A stretch of DNA of 24,667 nt, from positions 1 through 24,667 of the forward strand of contig JAMPAW010000039.1 in the NCBI GenBank assembly GCA_023666975.1, written 5' to 3'. Source of the stretch: Clostridium sp. Lineage in GTDB: Bacteria; Bacillota_A; Clostridia; Lachnospirales; Lachnospiraceae. The translations under genes were made by a program, and so were the position numbers. Under the pieces are notes generated by a model. It saw only the letters and a list, made by a program, of their open reading frames with translations, did no database searches and was not told the DNA's origin. This document shows positions 24,431 through 24,667 of the stretch, in pieces (the first letter of the stretch is position 1; every line of letters begins with the position of its first letter).

Positions 24431-24520
24431 TCACCTGATTTCTACAATGTCTTCATATTCATGCTTAACAAAATCCACAACACACTCCGAACGGATAGTA
24501 CAGACAAACAAAGCTGCCAC
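24431..24520 (-). other. Possible 29-residue small ORF before the AI-2E gene
   Basis: A GTG at 24520 with GAGGG 7 nt upstream opens 29 codons (VAALFVCTIRSEC ... HEYEDIVEIR) ending in TGA 7 nt before the AI-2E start. The composition looks protein-like (a hydrophobic strand, then an acidic end) and the spacing fits a translated leader. The frame stays open upstream to 24580. It could be a real small protein, the 3' end of a disrupted gene or chance; I recognise no family. Confidence 0.25.
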
Positions 24521-24566
24521 ATTTACACCCTCAAACAACTGTAATCTGCGGCAGCTTATTATCCGT
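24491..24566 (-). repeat. Nested inverted repeat in the leader of the AI-2E gene
   Basis: Three nested arm pairs: ACGGATA (24491-24497) with TATCCGT (24560-24566), AAGCTGCC (24511-24518) with GGCAGCTT (24550-24557), and TTACA (24523-24527) with TGTAA (24540-24544). One side has about 10 extra bases between the outer and middle arms. It could be a folded leader RNA or the body of a small mobile element. Confidence 0.55.
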
Positions 24567-24575
24567 ACATTGAAA

Positions 24576-24667
24576 GTCAATCATCCCGCTGCAAGCAGCG
24601 GGGGTATTGACCCTCGCAGCATTCGCCAAATGCTCGTGCAAGCACGGCACTTGGCTCATTACTCGCG
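24576..24667 (-). repeat. Hairpin-rich, probably dispersed repeat, cut by the window edge
   Basis: A 36-bp palindrome (24576-24611) has outer arms GTCAAT/ATTGAC and an inner 8-bp stem CCCGCTGC/GCAGCGGG. Two more hairpins follow: AATGCT-type arms AGCATT/AATGCT (about 24617-24633) and CGTGC-AA-GCACG (about 24635-24646). The inner loops of the first and last share the core GCAAGC. A minus-strand frame (24531-24659) beginning MSQVPCLHEHLANAARV reads through it. I recall closely similar short translations as scattered hypothetical proteins in Lachnospiraceae, which suggests a dispersed repeat rather than a gene, but this is from memory. Confidence 0.5.

Overview
The window looks like chromosomal DNA from an anaerobic gut Firmicute, most likely Lachnospiraceae. 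The support is moderate GC, strong GGAGG-type ribosome binding sites, sigma-A promoters and the protein families present. These are a large FtsX permease with a coiled-coil insert, a DUF5684 membrane protein, DegV, a COG3581 2-hydroxyacyl-CoA dehydratase relative, and a second PurF-like protein. No rRNA, tRNA, CRISPR array or intact transposase was seen.

Layout. (1) 1-1137: a minus-strand parA gene with a hairpin-rich leader, then an intrinsic terminator, then a 14-codon stump of an N-acetylmuramoyl-L-alanine amidase gene. The stump may mark a deletion or insertion junction. (2) 1205-8081: a closely spaced minus-strand gene series, read from its promoter as chemoreceptor, COG3581 protein, LarE-type sulfur transferase, MATE exporter, DegV and YgjP-type metallopeptidase. 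It probably forms one operon ending at the terminator near 1003. (3) 8163-10323: two plus-strand genes, an orphan trpF and a PurF paralogue that has lost its glutaminase residues but keeps its PRPP-binding and iron-sulfur motifs. (4) 10343-16840: a MacAB-like efflux operon (adaptor, ATPase, permease; minus strand) divergent from an OmpR-type response regulator and histidine kinase (plus strand). The shared region carries two mirror-image 24-bp elements, each 5 bp from an extended -10 box, which suggests that the regulator drives both directions. (5) 16837-19206: an AgcS-type sodium:amino-acid symporter with an unusual domain of about 105 residues inserted in a loop, and a small DUF5684 protein. 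Both have nearly identical TTGACA-17-TAGATT promoters. (6) 19267-24423: an ABC ATPase with a 1082-residue coiled-coil FtsX permease, preceded by an AI-2E family permease gene. (7) 24431-24667: a hairpin-rich sequence that looks like a dispersed repeat cut by the window edge, joined to a larger inverted repeat in the leader of the AI-2E gene.

The best candidates for new biology are the glutaminase-dead PurF paralogue beside trpF, the symmetric operator pair of the efflux/two-component locus, the symporter with the inserted domain, and the chemoreceptor-COG3581-LarE-MATE operon. All functional links are inferred from sequence and context.
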